Source of the DNA: Corbicula japonica
Taxonomy: Eukaryota > Mollusca > Bivalvia > Venerida > Cyrenidae
Assembly (NCBI GenBank): GCA_038501625.1
Contig: JAZAYU010000013.1
Coordinates: 7,874,001 to 7,938,000, forward strand
Reading direction: 5' to 3'
Length of the DNA: 64,000 nucleotides
In this document: positions 45,401 through 53,904 of the stretch, piece after piece
Position numbering within the stretch: the first letter of the stretch is position 1
Layout of the letters: the number at the start of each line of letters is the position of its first letter
Program-made: the position numbers and the translations under genes
Notes under the pieces: generated by a model
Seen by the model: the letters and a program-made list of their open reading frames with translations, nothing else
Told to the model about the DNA's origin: nothing
The model's database searches: none

Positions 45401-47249
45401 AGGTAGTAGAAACTATTTATGATAAAAAGTGATTTTTTTCCAGAATGAGTAATAACAGGATGACCAGTGCAGAAGATCACAAAACTATCTGGAAACCAGT
45501 CTCAAATCTCAAGCATATGATTGGTTGAAATGGCGAAAAATGGTACCCATTTCAGCTAATCAAATGCTTGAGATTAGCGACTGCATGGTCTCTAATCTCA
45601 GTTTTAAGATCTTGGGCCCAGATTAGGCACTTCCAGGTCAGAGGAAATTGAATAGTAGCTGTAAAACAAGATATAACTCAAGATTATACAGTAAATTCAA
45701 ACATGATTGAAGACGAAGAAAACAATGGTGACAATACAGGCTGTTTATAAGGATACTTGTTTCTGAAAATAGCTGGCCTTACAATACAGCAAAATGAGCA
45801 ACCTTTTGTAGACCAATTCAATTTACTTATAATTTTCTTGATGTTTGAAATATCATTCATAGGAAAATGTTGGTAAAAGTTTGGTTGATAATAAGCTATC
45901 AAACAAACATGTGTTAGTTTTATTTATGAAACATAAATGAATCACATATATATTTAAACAGGCTGATTTTCATTCTATTGAGGTTAAATGGACTGTCCTA
46001 GCCTTAAATTTTTGTCAGGTCACTTATCTTTAATACTGATATTGTAATTCTGGATATGTAAAGTGAAGATTCAGATAAACTGACATAAATATTCAGGCCT
46101 GCTTTGGTTTTTTACACCATTTGCAAATGTCACTTTAGTCATGAAATGTTTTTTTATGGGTTAAATATAAGATACAATAAAAATTCACTTAAAAAATAAA
46201 TGAGAAGTGCACAGGTATCTGATATCCATGAATTGATGTCTGTTAAAATGGTGTTTCTTTCTGCATAAATATACCTACATTTTCAGGTATAAAACTGCCA
46301 GCAAATGTTACAGCTGCCCAGAATGCTATTCCACCAGCCATGATATACTTTCTCACAAATCTATCACCAAGATACCCAAATATGGGAGAACACACCATAT
46401 AGAAAGATATAAACGCTGTCTGTAACAATCCATCCTCAGAATTGCTAATATTATAGTACTTCTGGATCGACTTTAAGACACCTGAAAATATGGAAAAAAA
46501 AAACAACATTTATTATGATTTGGCAGTGTACAATTGAATTCTATGCTATATATATTTGTATGTAATAACTTAATATGATTCATTTTGTGTTGTTTTTTTT
46601 AATGGCTCTTATTCCCCTCCTACAGATCAGTTATTTTGAAAAAAAAATGGAGAAAAAGGGTTAACCAGCACCATTTGTGACAAGTTTCGATTTCCAAACA
46701 ATAAAGGCCTGATCCAAAACGATATATGTTTTGATGAAAATTTTAAATATTTTTGTTTATCTCTATGACTTGTGATGAAAAAGTATACACAGGTGATTAA
46801 TTTTCCTCATTAATGGAACAAATAAGCTCATTGGCCTATTCATCCAAAACCAGTACTTCCACCCCAAAACTAAGTAAACTCTCATTAAAGACAACAACCC
46901 ACATATTCTAGTGGAGTTATTGGTTTATCTGTGGTTGATATAACACTGATTAAAACCCCTAGTTGGCTATGGCCTTACCAGCTATTGTAAATCTGTCCAT
47001 GTAATTCAACAAGTTGATGAAGAACAGTATGGCAACAATGGCATATCCTCTCTTCCTGCTGATCTGATTATCATGGTTTGGCATTGTTTGCACTTCGGGG
47101 ACATCTGTTATACCCTTTACAGGTCCGTCACGATCATCATCCATGCCATTGGCTACAATAGGAAGATCGTCTGAAACATCAACTTGCATTTCTGACAGTT
47201 GAACAGAGTCGTCAAAGGGTGGTGTTATGTTTGTGTCATATGTTGTCAT
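30347..47249 (-). CDS. SPNS1: Spinster-family MFS transporter (SPNS1-like)
   Basis: Eleven exons give 534 residues: 47249-46979, 46481-46279, 45377-45226, 44081-44015, 42906-42770, 42049-41921, 40864-40669, 40011-39946, 39592-39494, 37878-37698 and 30450-30347. All borders are GT/AG and all phases agree. An alternative last exon at 35100-35021 gives 526 residues. Family hallmarks: [10 protein letters not shown] (TM1), [12 protein letters not shown] (MFS motif A), [16 protein letters not shown] (TM4), [37 protein letters not shown] and [14 protein letters not shown]. Vertebrate SPNS1 is of similar length and is a proton-linked lysophospholipid exporter of the lysosome; SPNS2/3 are paralogues and orthology was not tested. 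The 60-residue N-terminal tail is acidic and poorly conserved. Introns are packed with MITEs. The start is the first in-frame ATG (47249); a GTG further up is in the same frame but not needed. Confidence 0.93.
30771..30975. mobile_element. TTAA-type MITE, intronic copy
   Basis: TTAATCCTTTACTCTATATA at the left, TGGATCTACACTGTTCAC and GTGTAGATCCTGATCAGACA inside; right end decayed. Confidence 0.65.
31961..31980. repeat. Perfect 20-bp palindrome GGTTTTAACC/GGTTAAAACC
   Basis: Self-complementary over all 20 bases, followed at 31983 by another CGGTTTTAACC. The surrounding 31940-32010 is GC-rich (GACCGGGACGG, GGGGCGGTCG) against an AT-rich intron. Function unknown. Confidence 0.8.
32861..33055. 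mobile_element. TTAA-type MITE, intronic copy
   Basis: AACCCTTTCCTCCTTATAA at the left, CTGATCTGGATCTACACTGT inside, ATGGAGGAAAGGGTTAA at the right. Confidence 0.7.
33230..33460. mobile_element. TTAA-type MITE, intact-ended copy
   Basis: Both ends are TTAA (TTAACCCTTCCCTCCATAG and ATGGAGGCAAGGGTTAA), with both inner hairpins retained. Confidence 0.8.
33640..33881. mobile_element. TTAA-type palindromic MITE, reference copy
   Basis: About 240 bp: TTAACCCTTTCCTCCATAT ... AGGAAAAGGTTAA. Inside are two hairpins, one built on GACCAGTGTAGATCCAGATC / GATCAGGACCTGCACTGGT, the other on AACAGTTTAGATCCTGATC / GATCTGGATCTAAACTGTT, joined by a spacer like GTCAGGAATAACCTAATGAA. TTAA targets and CCC...GGG tips are typical of piggyBac-type elements, so a piggyBac-mobilised MITE is the best inference. 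No coding frame. Confidence 0.8.
33986..34106. mobile_element. Second-family MITE, heavily decayed
   Basis: GGAAACCAGTCACAGATCTA at the left and GAGATTGGTCTCCATTCTTA ... ACTTTGGGGCC at the right. A further scrap with TTTTGAGATTGTGGACTGGT lies near 34600-34680. Confidence 0.45.
34845..34974. mobile_element. Second-family MITE, near the short-tail exon
   Basis: GGCCCAAGATAATAAAACTG to ATATGATCTTGGGC with centre CTGACCAGTCGCCATTTCAG. Lies just past the stop codon of the exon at 35021-35100 (in transcription order). Confidence 0.75.
35021..35100 (-). CDS. SPNS1: Transporter alternative last exon with dileucine motif
   Basis: Acceptor TGATTGAAAACAG, then (G)[18 protein letters not shown] and DDLHPIV with TAG. 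It accepts the same phase-1 end as the 30.45-kb exon, and no downstream donor keeps the frame open (TA/GTAAGA onto the last exon makes TAA). DDDPLI fits the [DE]-x-x-x-L-[LI] adaptor motif used for lysosomal sorting. So it is a second terminal exon, giving 526 residues. Confidence 0.65.
35862..36503. mobile_element. Inverted-repeat element nested in a repeat
   Basis: TTATTATACTGCAAAGACT near 36006 is mirrored by TGTCTTTGCAGTATAATAA near 36482, enclosing ~450 bp without coding capacity (includes TGACGTCATTAATTTACCTG and ATGACGTCACT). To its left is the strong hairpin 35887-35978. A diverged copy in the same orientation lies at 62023-62606. Confidence 0.6.
35887..35978. repeat. Hairpin with perfect 36-bp arms
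   Basis: Arm 35887-35922 (starts ATGTGAGGATATATTGCCGG) is exactly complementary to 35943-35978, with a 20-nt loop. Outside the perfect part pairing continues imperfectly (TATTTGGTTTCTTGAC against its complement near 35985-36001). Confidence 0.9.
37374..37613. mobile_element. TTAA-type MITE copy
   Basis: TTAACTCTTTACTCCATAT ... ATATGGAGTCAAGGGTTAA, both TTAA ends kept. Ends 85 bp from the 37.7-kb transporter exon. Confidence 0.75.
37698..37878 (-). CDS. SPNS1: Transporter exon 10 (TM12)
   Basis: [20 protein letters not shown], then [20 protein letters not shown] and [19 protein letters not shown]; donor AAAG/GTCAGT, phase 1. Last membrane segment and start of the cytosolic tail; the choice between two terminal exons is made after it. 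Confidence 0.9.
37943..38184. mobile_element. TTAA-type MITE copy
   Basis: Well-preserved hairpins (GCGACCAGTGTAGATCCAGA, GAACAGTTTAGATCCTGATC); right end CAGAAAAGGGTTAA, left end TTGACTCTTTCC with TTAA mutated. Confidence 0.75.
38518..39202. mobile_element. Element with 12-bp inverted ends and ~155-bp internal repeats
   Basis: Ends GTGTCGCCTGCA (38518-38529) and TGCAGGCGACAC (39191-39202) are perfect complements. Inside are about three tandem units of roughly 155 bp, each with AAAGGGGCATAACTC-like, GGAGTTATCnTCTTGTC, CACAGATGGCATTGTTCATG and GGCAACATTAAGTTTCAGGTT. A purine/GACGA-rich stretch (GACGATGACGATGACGACGA) precedes the right end. Non-coding. Confidence 0.7.
39411..39464. mobile_element. 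TTAA-type MITE, right-end fragment
   Basis: TATCTACGCTGTTTGTTCAT ... ATATATGGAGCCAAAGGTTAA. Ends 30 bp from the next transporter exon. Confidence 0.6.
39494..39592 (-). CDS. SPNS1: Transporter exon 9 (TM11)
   Basis: [20 protein letters not shown] and [13 protein letters not shown]; phase 0 at both ends, donor GTT/GTAAGT. VIPTRR and [10 protein letters not shown] are among the most conserved family segments. Confidence 0.92.
39946..40011 (-). CDS. SPNS1: Transporter exon 8 (TM10)
   Basis: [20 protein letters not shown] plus LL, 66 nt, phase 0 at both ends; acceptor TTTGTTTCAG, donor TTG/GTAAGC. Confidence 0.92.
40669..40864 (-). CDS. SPNS1: Transporter exon 7 (TM8-TM9)
   Basis: (T)[40 protein letters not shown] and [21 protein letters not shown]; donor TGG/GTACGA. 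Reading past this donor runs into MITE-like sequence. Confidence 0.92.
41286..41490. mobile_element. TTAA-type MITE copy
   Basis: TTAACCCTTTCCTCCACAG at the left; both hairpins kept; right end decayed after GGATCTACAATGGTTGCATT. Confidence 0.75.
41921..42049 (-). CDS. SPNS1: Transporter exon 6 (TM7)
   Basis: Phase 2 to 2: (N)[42 protein letters not shown]; donor CAC/GTAAGT. Confidence 0.92.
42703..42820 (-). repeat. 58-bp tandem duplication over a splice donor
   Basis: GTTACTTACTTCTTGACTAG starts at 42703 and again at 42761, and the following ~40 bases match except for CAGATCTG/CAAATCTG and GGATATG/GGAGATG. The duplicated block contains the last coding bases of exon 5 and its AA/GTAAGT donor, so a second donor lies 58 bases further into the intron. 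Confidence 0.85.
42770..42906 (-). CDS. SPNS1: Transporter exon 5 (TM6 and loop)
   Basis: [20 protein letters not shown], then [20 protein letters not shown] and LALVK; first donor AAGAA/GTAAGT, phase 2. Only the first donor of the duplicated pair gives a clean frame into exon 6; without splicing there the frame hits TAA at once. Confidence 0.9.
42920..43252. mobile_element. TTAA-type MITE carrying a nested second-family MITE
   Basis: Left part TTAACCCTTTACTCCACATA ... GTGTAGATCCTGATC to 43046; right part CTGATCATACAGCAAGTTTA ... ATCTATGGAGCGAAG from 43196. CTGATC flanks the insert on both sides, consistent with a target duplication. Confidence 0.75.
43049..43196. mobile_element. Second-family MITE (nested)
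   Basis: GCTCAAGGTTATAAAACTGA to CAGCTTTATAACCTTAAAGC; nearly perfect hairpin around ATGGCGACCAGTTGCCAT. Younger than the element it interrupts. Confidence 0.8.
43711..43856. mobile_element. Second-family palindromic MITE, reference copy
   Basis: About 146 bp and almost completely self-complementary: CACAAGATCATAAAACTAAG, GATCAGTCTCAAATCTCAAG, CTGATTGGCTnAAATGGCGA, then the complement to TTTTATGATCTTGGGCC. Non-coding. The transposase class is not apparent from the ends. Confidence 0.8.
44015..44081 (-). CDS. SPNS1: Transporter exon 4 (TM5-TM6 turn)
   Basis: (S)[19 protein letters not shown] and ALR, 67 nt, phase 2 to 0; acceptor CTGTGTTGCAG, donor AGA/GTAAGT. Confidence 0.92.
44650..44735. 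mobile_element. TTAA-type MITE fragment
   Basis: TTAACTCTTCAGGATTTGAG, then GAGCCAGATCAGCTTGTG and AGTCTGATCAGGGTCT; strongly decayed. Confidence 0.5.
45037..45202. mobile_element. TTAA-type MITE, left-truncated
   Basis: GTGCAAACAGTGTACATTCA at the left, CTGATCTGGATCTACATTGT inside and TACGGAGGAAAGGGTTAA at the right; ends 24 bp from exon 3. Confidence 0.7.
45226..45377 (-). CDS. SPNS1: Transporter exon 3 (TM4-TM5)
   Basis: [40 protein letters not shown] and [10 protein letters not shown]; donor GGAAG/GTTATT (weak consensus but required by phase and by the family sequence). Carries the signature [13 protein letters not shown]. Confidence 0.92.
45469..45619. mobile_element. Second-family MITE copy
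   Basis: AGAAGATCACAAAACTATCT to TTTTAAGATCTTGGGCC, centre partly decayed (GGCGAAAAATGGTACCCATT). Confidence 0.7.
46279..46481 (-). CDS. SPNS1: Transporter exon 2 (TM2-TM3)
   Basis: (G)[67 protein letters not shown]; donor AAT/GTAGGT. [12 protein letters not shown] is MFS motif A. Confidence 0.93.
46979..47249 (-). CDS. SPNS1: Transporter exon 1 (start, N-tail, TM1)
   Basis: Starts [20 protein letters not shown], continues through an acidic tail and ends [20 protein letters not shown] plus TIA-G; donor GCTG/GTAAGG, phase 1. The context AAAATGA is adequate. A 7-codon upstream frame (ATGTGTTACCC..., 47275-47252) stops two bases before this ATG. Confidence 0.92.
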
Positions 47250-47251
47250 TT

Positions 47252-47275
47252 TTACAAACGACTTGGGTAACACAT
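47252..47275 (-). promoter_or_regulatory. Possible upstream mini-ORF of the transporter
   Basis: ATG TGT TAC CCA ends in TAA two bases before the main ATG (codes MCYPSRL). It matters only if transcription starts above 47275, which is not known. Confidence 0.35.
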
Positions 47276-47324
47276 TTTTATTTTAGGTCATTTTTCGTAT
47301 TAAAAATGTCTGAAATTAACAAGT

Positions 47325-47450
47325 TGATAAGCACAAGCTGGCGACCGATAGTGTAACGACCATTAACATCGACCAATAATTATCTTTCCTTGAAATTTTT
47401 ACTATACGTGCGAATTACAAAGCCATCGACCAATAAGGAAAGGCTACAGA
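47325..47450 (-). promoter_or_regulatory. Candidate promoter of the transporter
   Basis: CpG-containing sequence just above the start codon with repeated motifs GGCGACCGATAG, CATCGACCAATAAT and CATCGACCAATAAGG; two CCAAT boxes (47373-47377 and 47430-47434). A similar block in inverted orientation is at 62920-62985. CCAAT boxes work in either orientation. Confidence 0.35.
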
Positions 47451-47459
47451 CCACTAAAT

Positions 47460-48300
47460 CATCTGATTTTTATATGCTTTTCTTTAAATAACAAATTATT
47501 GCTGATTTAACTATGATAACACATATACTACAATTATGAGAACTGGTGATTAGCACATTTTCATTCTTTGTTTTGTGTGTAGATTTATAAGAAACCAGAA
47601 TTGTTTGTCTAAAATGTCAGACCTTCACTCTCCCTAACATCAACTTTACCGACGTCTTTGAGTAACTGCAATGTTGGTAAAGTCGCACTCTTTATATAAC
47701 TGTTAATTTTTATATTAAGAATCAATGGGGTTTAAATGACCACGAAATAAAAAAGAATGATTGTTCATTTTTTGCCTAAAGGAGTTGCATAATCTAATTA
47801 AGTGTTGGCAGTTAATAAAATTGCCCTAAATGTTAACCAAAGTCAATCACAGGTTATTTGATGAGCATGTGGAGTTGTCTTGCCTTCTTATCTGATGACC
47901 ATTGTTAACTGTGTAAAGTATGAAGTCAATGGGGTTAAAAATACTGAAAATTTAAGTAAAACTCATGATCTGCACTAAGAGTTCAAGGGCCATAACTCAA
48001 CTTAATGGTCTAACCCCATGTTTTAATGGTCCTGAATAATTGCATATTAATAATGAAGCGAGTTGGATAGTATAATTGCATAAAAAAGTATAAAGAAAAA
48101 CGCCTAATTATGTATATTATTGTTTATTTCCACTTTTCACATAAAAAAGATGTACACATCAATACATATACATTGACAAAATGCAATGAATAAGTCATCG
48201 ATGTGGGGTAATGTGACCCCATAAAACTATAAAAAGGTAAGTCATAAATAGAAAAAGGATTTATAAAGAGGTACCATAATGAAAGCTCTACCTTTGCCAT
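47460..48300. other. Intergenic; repeat fragment near 47.98 kb
   Basis: No exon seen. CAAGGGCCATAACTCAACTT near 47983 carries the GGGnCATAACTC core found in the repeats at 38.6-39.1 and 51.1-52.0 kb. Confidence 0.5.
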
Positions 48301-50950
48301 GAAATTCACACATAGTCAACATGATGGTACATACTGAAAATTGTCAAAATGACCCTGCAGGATGTAAAGTTCATAGAAACGGAAGTAAAATCATGGTACA
48401 TTTATGAAACTTCTACCTTGGCCATGATAGAAGTTACACAATGTCAACATAAGACACTGCAGGTAGTGAAGTTGAAAATAGTTGAAGGGTCAAATATGAC
48501 CCCATAAAACTATATATAGGTAAATAGTACACAGGAATAGGAGTAAAATGGTACCTCAATAAAAGATCTACCTTGGCCGTGATGGAAGTTAAGGAGAGTC
48601 AAAATGATGATACTTATTGAAAATAAGCGACAAATGACCCCCCATGTAGTAAAGTTGAAAATGGTTGAAGAAGGAGCAAATGTGACCCCATAAAACTGTA
48701 TATAGGTAAGTAGTACACAGGAATAGGAGTAAAATGGTACCTTAATAAAAGCCCTACCTTGGCAGGGATGGAAGTTACACACAGTCAAGTTTATGATACT
48801 TATTGAAAATAAGCGAAAAATGACCCCCAAGGTACCGGTAGTAAAGTTGAAAATAGTTGAAGAAGGAGCTAATGTGACCCCATAAAACTATATATAGGTA
48901 AGTAGTACACAGGAATAGGAGTAAAATGGTACCTTAATGAAATGTCTACATTGGCCGTGATGAAAGTTACACAAAGACAGCATAATGGTACATAGTGAAA
49001 ATTGCTGAAAAATTGACCCCCAAGGTAGTAAAGTTGAAAATAGTTGAAGAAGGAGTAAATGTGACCCCATAAAACTATATATAGGTAGGTAGTACACAGG
49101 AATAGGAGTAAAATGGTACCTTAATAAAAGCCCTACCTTGGCCATGATGGAAGTTACACACATTCAAGTTTATGATACTTATTGAAAATAAGCCAAAAAT
49201 GACCCCCAAGGTAGTAAAGTTGAAAATAGTTGAAGAAGGAGCTAATGTGACCCCTTAAAACTATATATAGGTAAGTAGTGCACAGGACTAGGAGTAAAAT
49301 GGTACCTTATTGAAAGCCCTACCTTGGCCGTGATGGAAGTTACACACGGGTTACTTTATGATACTTATTGAAAATAAGCGAAAACTGACCCCCAAGGTAG
49401 TAAAGTTGAAAATAGTTGAAGAAGGAGCTAATGTGACCCCATTAAACTATATATAGGTAAGTAGTACACAGGAATAGGAGTAAAATGATACCTTAATGAA
49501 AGGTCAACATTGGCCGTGATGAAAGTTACACAAAGACAGCATGATGGTACATAGTGAAAATTGCTGAAAAAGTAACCCCCAAGATACCGGTAGTAAAGTT
49601 AAAAATAGTTGAAGAAGGAGCAAATGTGACCCCATAAAACTATATATAGGTACGTAGTACACAGGACTAGGAGTATAATAATACCTTAATAAAAGCCCTA
49701 CCTTGGCCATGATGGAAGTAACACACAGTCAAGTTTATGATACTTATTGAAAATAAGCCAAAAATGACCCCCAAGGTAGTAAAGTTGAAAATAGTTGAAG
49801 AAGGAGCTAATGTGACCCCATAAAACTATATATAGGTAAGTAGTACACAGGAATAGGAGTAAAATGATACCTTAATGAAAGGTCTACATTGGCCGTGATG
49901 AAAGTTACACAAAGACAGCATGATAGTACATAGTGAAAATTGCTGAAAAAGTGACCCCCAAGATAGTAAAGTTAAAAATAGTTGAAGAAGGAGCAAATGT
50001 GACCCCATAAAACTATATATAGGTAAGTAGTACACAGGACTAGGAGTAAAATGGTACCTTATTGAAAGCCCTACCTTGGCCGTGATGGAAGTTACACACG
50101 GATTAGTTTATGATACTTATTGAAAATAAGCGAAAACTGACCCCCAAGGTAGTAAAGTTGAAAATAGTTGAAGAAGGAGCTAATGTGACCCCATAAAACT
50201 ATATATAGGTAAGTAGTACAAAGGAATAGGAGTAAAATGATACCTTAATGAAAGGTCTACATTGGCCGTGATGAAAGTTACACAAAGACAGCATGATGGT
50301 ACATAGTGAAAATTGCTGAAAAAGTGACCCCCAAGATAGTAAAGTTGAAAATAGTGAAGAAGGAGCAAATGTGACCCCATAAAACTATAATATATAGGTG
50401 AGTAGTACACAGGAATAGGAGTAAAATGGAACCTTATTGAAAGCCCTACCTTGGCCGTGATGGAAGTTACACACGGTTAAGTTTATGATACTTATTGAAA
50501 ATAAGCGAAAACTGACCCCCAAGGTAGTAAAGTTGAAAATAGTTAATGAAGGAGCTAACGTGACCCCATAAAACTATATATAGGTAAGTAGTACTCTGGA
50601 ATAGGAGTAAAATGGAACCAAATTAAAAGTGTCGAAAAAAAATGACCCCCCCCCCCACCCGGTAAAAAAGATAAATACATTTGAAGAAGGAGCAAATGTG
50701 ACCCCATAAAACCTTATACAGGTTAGTAGTACACAGGAATAGGAATGAAATGGTACCATTATGAAAACTCTATCTTGGCCGTGATGGAAATTACACAAAG
50801 TCAAACTGATGGCATATATTGAAATCGTCAAAAAAAATGACCCCCCCATGTGGTAAAGTTGAAAATAGTTGAAGAAGGAGCAAATGCGACCCCATTAAGC
50901 CTTACATAGGATATAAGTACACAGGAATAGGAGTAAAATGGTATCTTAAT
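48300..50950 (+). repeat. Satellite array 1, ~187-bp unit, ~14 copies
   Basis: Counting the anchor TGACCCCATAAAACTATATA gives positions 48497, 48683, 48874, 49062, 49248, 49434, 49627, 49813, 50000, 50186, 50372, 50561 and 50699, spacing mostly 186-193 bp. Each unit has GTGATGGAAGTTACACA, TGACCCCCAAGGTAGTAAAG, TTGAAAATAGTTGAAGAAGG and CTATATATAGGTAAGTAGTA. Two unit types alternate in the middle. The last units are shortened and contain a poly-C run near 50648. Open frames on the - strand (for example 48510-48830) are by-products of the period. Confidence 0.9.
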
Positions 50951-50964
50951 GAAAGCAAACTAGA

Positions 50965-52080
50965 CTGTGTCCACAGGACACTGATGCCCCCACTGCTGCA
51001 ATAACATTTATTACAAAATTTTGTACCAGGTATTAACAACATGTGGTGATCATGATTAGTAAATGAGGAGTAAGTGCCACAAAATTTAATAACTAACATA
51101 AACAAAAGGCCATAACTGTGGTGAAAATTGTTGCAAGACAATGTCCTTTACAACAATCTTCACATCATGTCTAATCATCTGTGCAAGTTTGAAAGAAATC
51201 AGCCAAATAGAAAATGTGAAGTCGATGCCACAAAATTTTGTAAGTGAAATAAACAAAGGGACATAACTGTGGTAAAAATGGCAGCAGAAAAAATATTTTT
51301 TTATGATCATCCAACCAGCCATCTTGATCATGTGTGCAAGTTAGAAAGAAATCTGTCCAAAAGTAAATGAGGAGTTGATGCCACAAGATATTATTACTAA
51401 AAAAAAACAAAGGACCATAATTCTGGTAAAAATAGTCGCAGGAAAAAAATCCTTTCTTCACGATCATCTACACATCCTGCTTCATCATCCGTGCATGTTT
51501 GCAAGGAATCTGCCCTGTAGTTTAGGAGGAGTTGATGCCACAAGATTTAATTACTGAAATTAACAAAGGGCCATAACTCTGGTAAAAATAGTCGCAGGAA
51601 AAAATCCTTTCTTTACGATCATCTACACATCCTGCTTCATCATCTGTGCATGTTTGCAAGGAATCTGCCCTGTAGTTTAGGAGGAGTTGATGCCACAAGA
51701 TTTAATAACTGAAATTAACAAAGGGCCATAACTCTGGTAAAAATGGTCGCAGGAAAAAATCCTTTCTTTACAATTATCTACACATCCTGCTTCATCATCT
51801 TTGCAAGTTCGCAAGAAATCTGCCTTATAGTTTTGGAGGAGTTGATGCCACAAGATTTTATAACTGAAACTAACAAAGGGCAATAACTCTGGTAAAAATG
51901 GTCGCAGGAAAAAAACCTTTCTTTACGATCATCTACACATCCTGCTTGATCATCTGTGCAAGTTTGAAAGAAATCCGCCTTATAGTTTAGGAGAAGTTGA
52001 TGCCACAAGACTTGGGGACGTACGAACGTACGGACGGACGAGTGCAACTCTATATGCCTCCCACTTTGTGGGGGCATAAA
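50965..52080. mobile_element. Element with ~157-bp internal tandem units
   Basis: About six units spaced ~157 bp share GAGTTGATGCCACAAGATTT, AAAGGGCCATAACTCTGGTA, TTTACGATCATCTACACATC and TTCATCATCTGTGCAAGTTT. The right end reads GTACGGACGGACGAGTGCAA then TATGCCTCCCACTTTGTGGG, a terminal hairpin ending GGGGGCATA; the left end near 50975 shows CACTGATGCCCCCACTG. Directly adjoins satellite array 1. No transposase. Confidence 0.7.
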
Positions 52081-52394
52081 AAAATGAACATTTGATATAA
52101 ATCTACATTTTGGCTGTGATGATACACATTTAACTTCTCAAAATGAGACAATACACAAAACACTTAATAGCTAATGTGACACAATAAAACTGGGGTAAAG
52201 TATGTAACACATGTACACCGAGATAAAATTAAAACGATATGATTTTTAAATAGATAAAAAGGGCACTTTCAAAGCTGCCGAACACTATAAATATGAAAAG
52301 TATAAAGGTTGTTGCTATTGAGCTTGTTTATCAAATGGAAATGGAAATGCCTATTACTGCCCATGCCTCCTATCCTCGCAATTTAATACATACA

Positions 52395-52534
52395 TCAATG
52401 AACAGTACAATTTGGACCCAATTTGAATGCATAGGGCGGTGAAGATGGAACCTTCAATGCATCATTTTCAGATTTATACCATTCCATGTTCAGCGGTGTA
52501 TGGTCCCCAGACACAAGAATGGGTAAGCTCTTGA
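52395..52534 (-). CDS. Possible terminal exon of an unrecognised - strand gene
   Basis: After the acceptor TTTGTTTTATAG a frame entered with two bases reads KSLPILVSGDHTPLNMEWYK and continues to a stop at 52395. Entered with one base (the phase left by the exon at 55952-56022) it reads (S)QELTHSCVWGPYTAEHGMV and stops at 52474. No known domain. Next to a TTAA-type MITE, so it may be chance. Confidence 0.25.
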
Positions 52535-52547
52535 CTATAAAACAAAC

Positions 52548-52783
52548 TTGACCCTTTCTGCCATACATATGCCTTTTTGGCAAGGGCGAACAGTGTAGAT
52601 TCAAATTGGACAGCACATCTGTGCTGTCTTAATTGGATCTACACTGTTTGTTTTTTTAATTTATCAAACAAAAATCAAACAGTGCAGATCCCGATCAGAT
52701 GGTACAAATGTGCCAGCTAATCTGTATCTACTCTTTTTGCACATGTAATGAAATGCATACCATGCTATGGAGTAAAGGGTTAA
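52548..52783. mobile_element. TTAA-type MITE copy
   Basis: TTGACCCTTTCTGCCATACA at the left, GGGCGAACAGTGTAGATTCA and AGTGCAGATCCCGATCAGAT inside, CTATGGAGTAAAGGGTTAA at the right. Confidence 0.75.
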
Positions 52784-53325
52784 ACCTCTGTTGAAATGGA
52801 TGCTTGTTTAAACACCAGACAAGTTGTGATAAAGGTTTTTAGAAAAGCATCCTGGCGTAATACTCCGTTTATTATATACCTATTTTGCATGATTTAATAA
52901 TTAAGGCACTGTTTTAATTTTTTCCAACAATTCATACAGCAATCAGCTTTTACATTTCATTTTTTAATTGTCATAAATAAAAAAATCCTCATGTAGTTTG
53001 GTTGTTTTTTTAAATAAGCAAATAGTAGATTTTGAATTATTTTTTATTGTTTCCTGAACAAGATTCATTAAATAATAATTTTGCTATTCTTGGAAGACAA
53101 TACTTACTTAAACAGATTTTTTTATATAAATTATGCCGTCTTTCTATTGTTATGTATGGAAAAAGAAATTCATAGACAAAATATAATGATGTGTTATAAT
53201 TTTTGTTTACCTTTTTAACCATAAACAATTTGAAATAAAATATCGCAGTTAAATATCAGTCAACTGAAACTAATATACATGCAGAAATAACAGGCAATTT
53301 TATCTCTAAATAGATGTATATGTTA

Positions 53326-53567
53326 TTAACCCTTTAATTCATATATATGCATTTTTATGCATGTGCAACCAGTGTAGATGTAGATCAGCCAGCACATCCA
53401 TGTCATCTGGTCAGGATCTACACTGGTCGTATCTAAGTAAGAAATAACCTAAGGAATCAAACGGCTCACAGTGCATATCCTGATCAGATGTCAAACCTAT
53501 GACGGCTGATCTGGATCTACATTGTTTGCCTTAGTAATAAAGGCCTATATATGGATGAAAGGGTCAA
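53326..53567. mobile_element. TTAA-type MITE copy
   Basis: TTAACCCTTTAATTCATATA ... ATATGGATGAAAGGGTCAA with CAACCAGTGTAGATGTAGAT and GGCTGATCTGGATCTACATT inside. Confidence 0.75.
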
Positions 53568-53646
53568 TTTTTCGCTCATGTACACTGAAAGTTTTGCTTC
53601 CCAGATGACTTCCTTTGCAGAATTCATTTCAGCAAAAGTGTTTGGA

Positions 53647-53838
53647 ACAGTCTCAAACTGAGGAACACATTGGTCAGTCTCAAACTGAGGAGCACATTGG
53701 TCAGTCTCAAACTGAGAAGCACATTGGTCAGTCTCAAACTGAGGAGCACATTGTTCAGTCTCAAACTGAGGAGCACATTGGTCAGTCTCAAACTGAGAAG
53801 CACATTGGTCAGCCTCAAACTAAGGAGCACATCAGTAA
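53647..53838. repeat. 27-bp minisatellite, 7 units
   Basis: CAGTCTCAAACTGAGGAGCA plus CATTGGT, repeated seven times with a few changes (GAGGAG/GAGAAG, GTCTC/GCCTC). Because 27 is a multiple of three it is open on both strands (QSQTEEHIG on +, NVLLSLRLT on -). No splice or start context supports translation. Confidence 0.85.
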
Positions 53839-53904
53839 TGTCTCTGAAAGCATAAGTGGACATAAAATTTATTTAATATCAAACATTATTCCTTTCTATT
53901 AAAG

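Noticed and set aside
48510..50849. Series of minus-strand frames such as LPIYSFMGSHLLLLQLF
   Set aside because: Generated by the ~187-bp satellite period; the same peptide recurs with stops and frameshifts and has no start or splice context.
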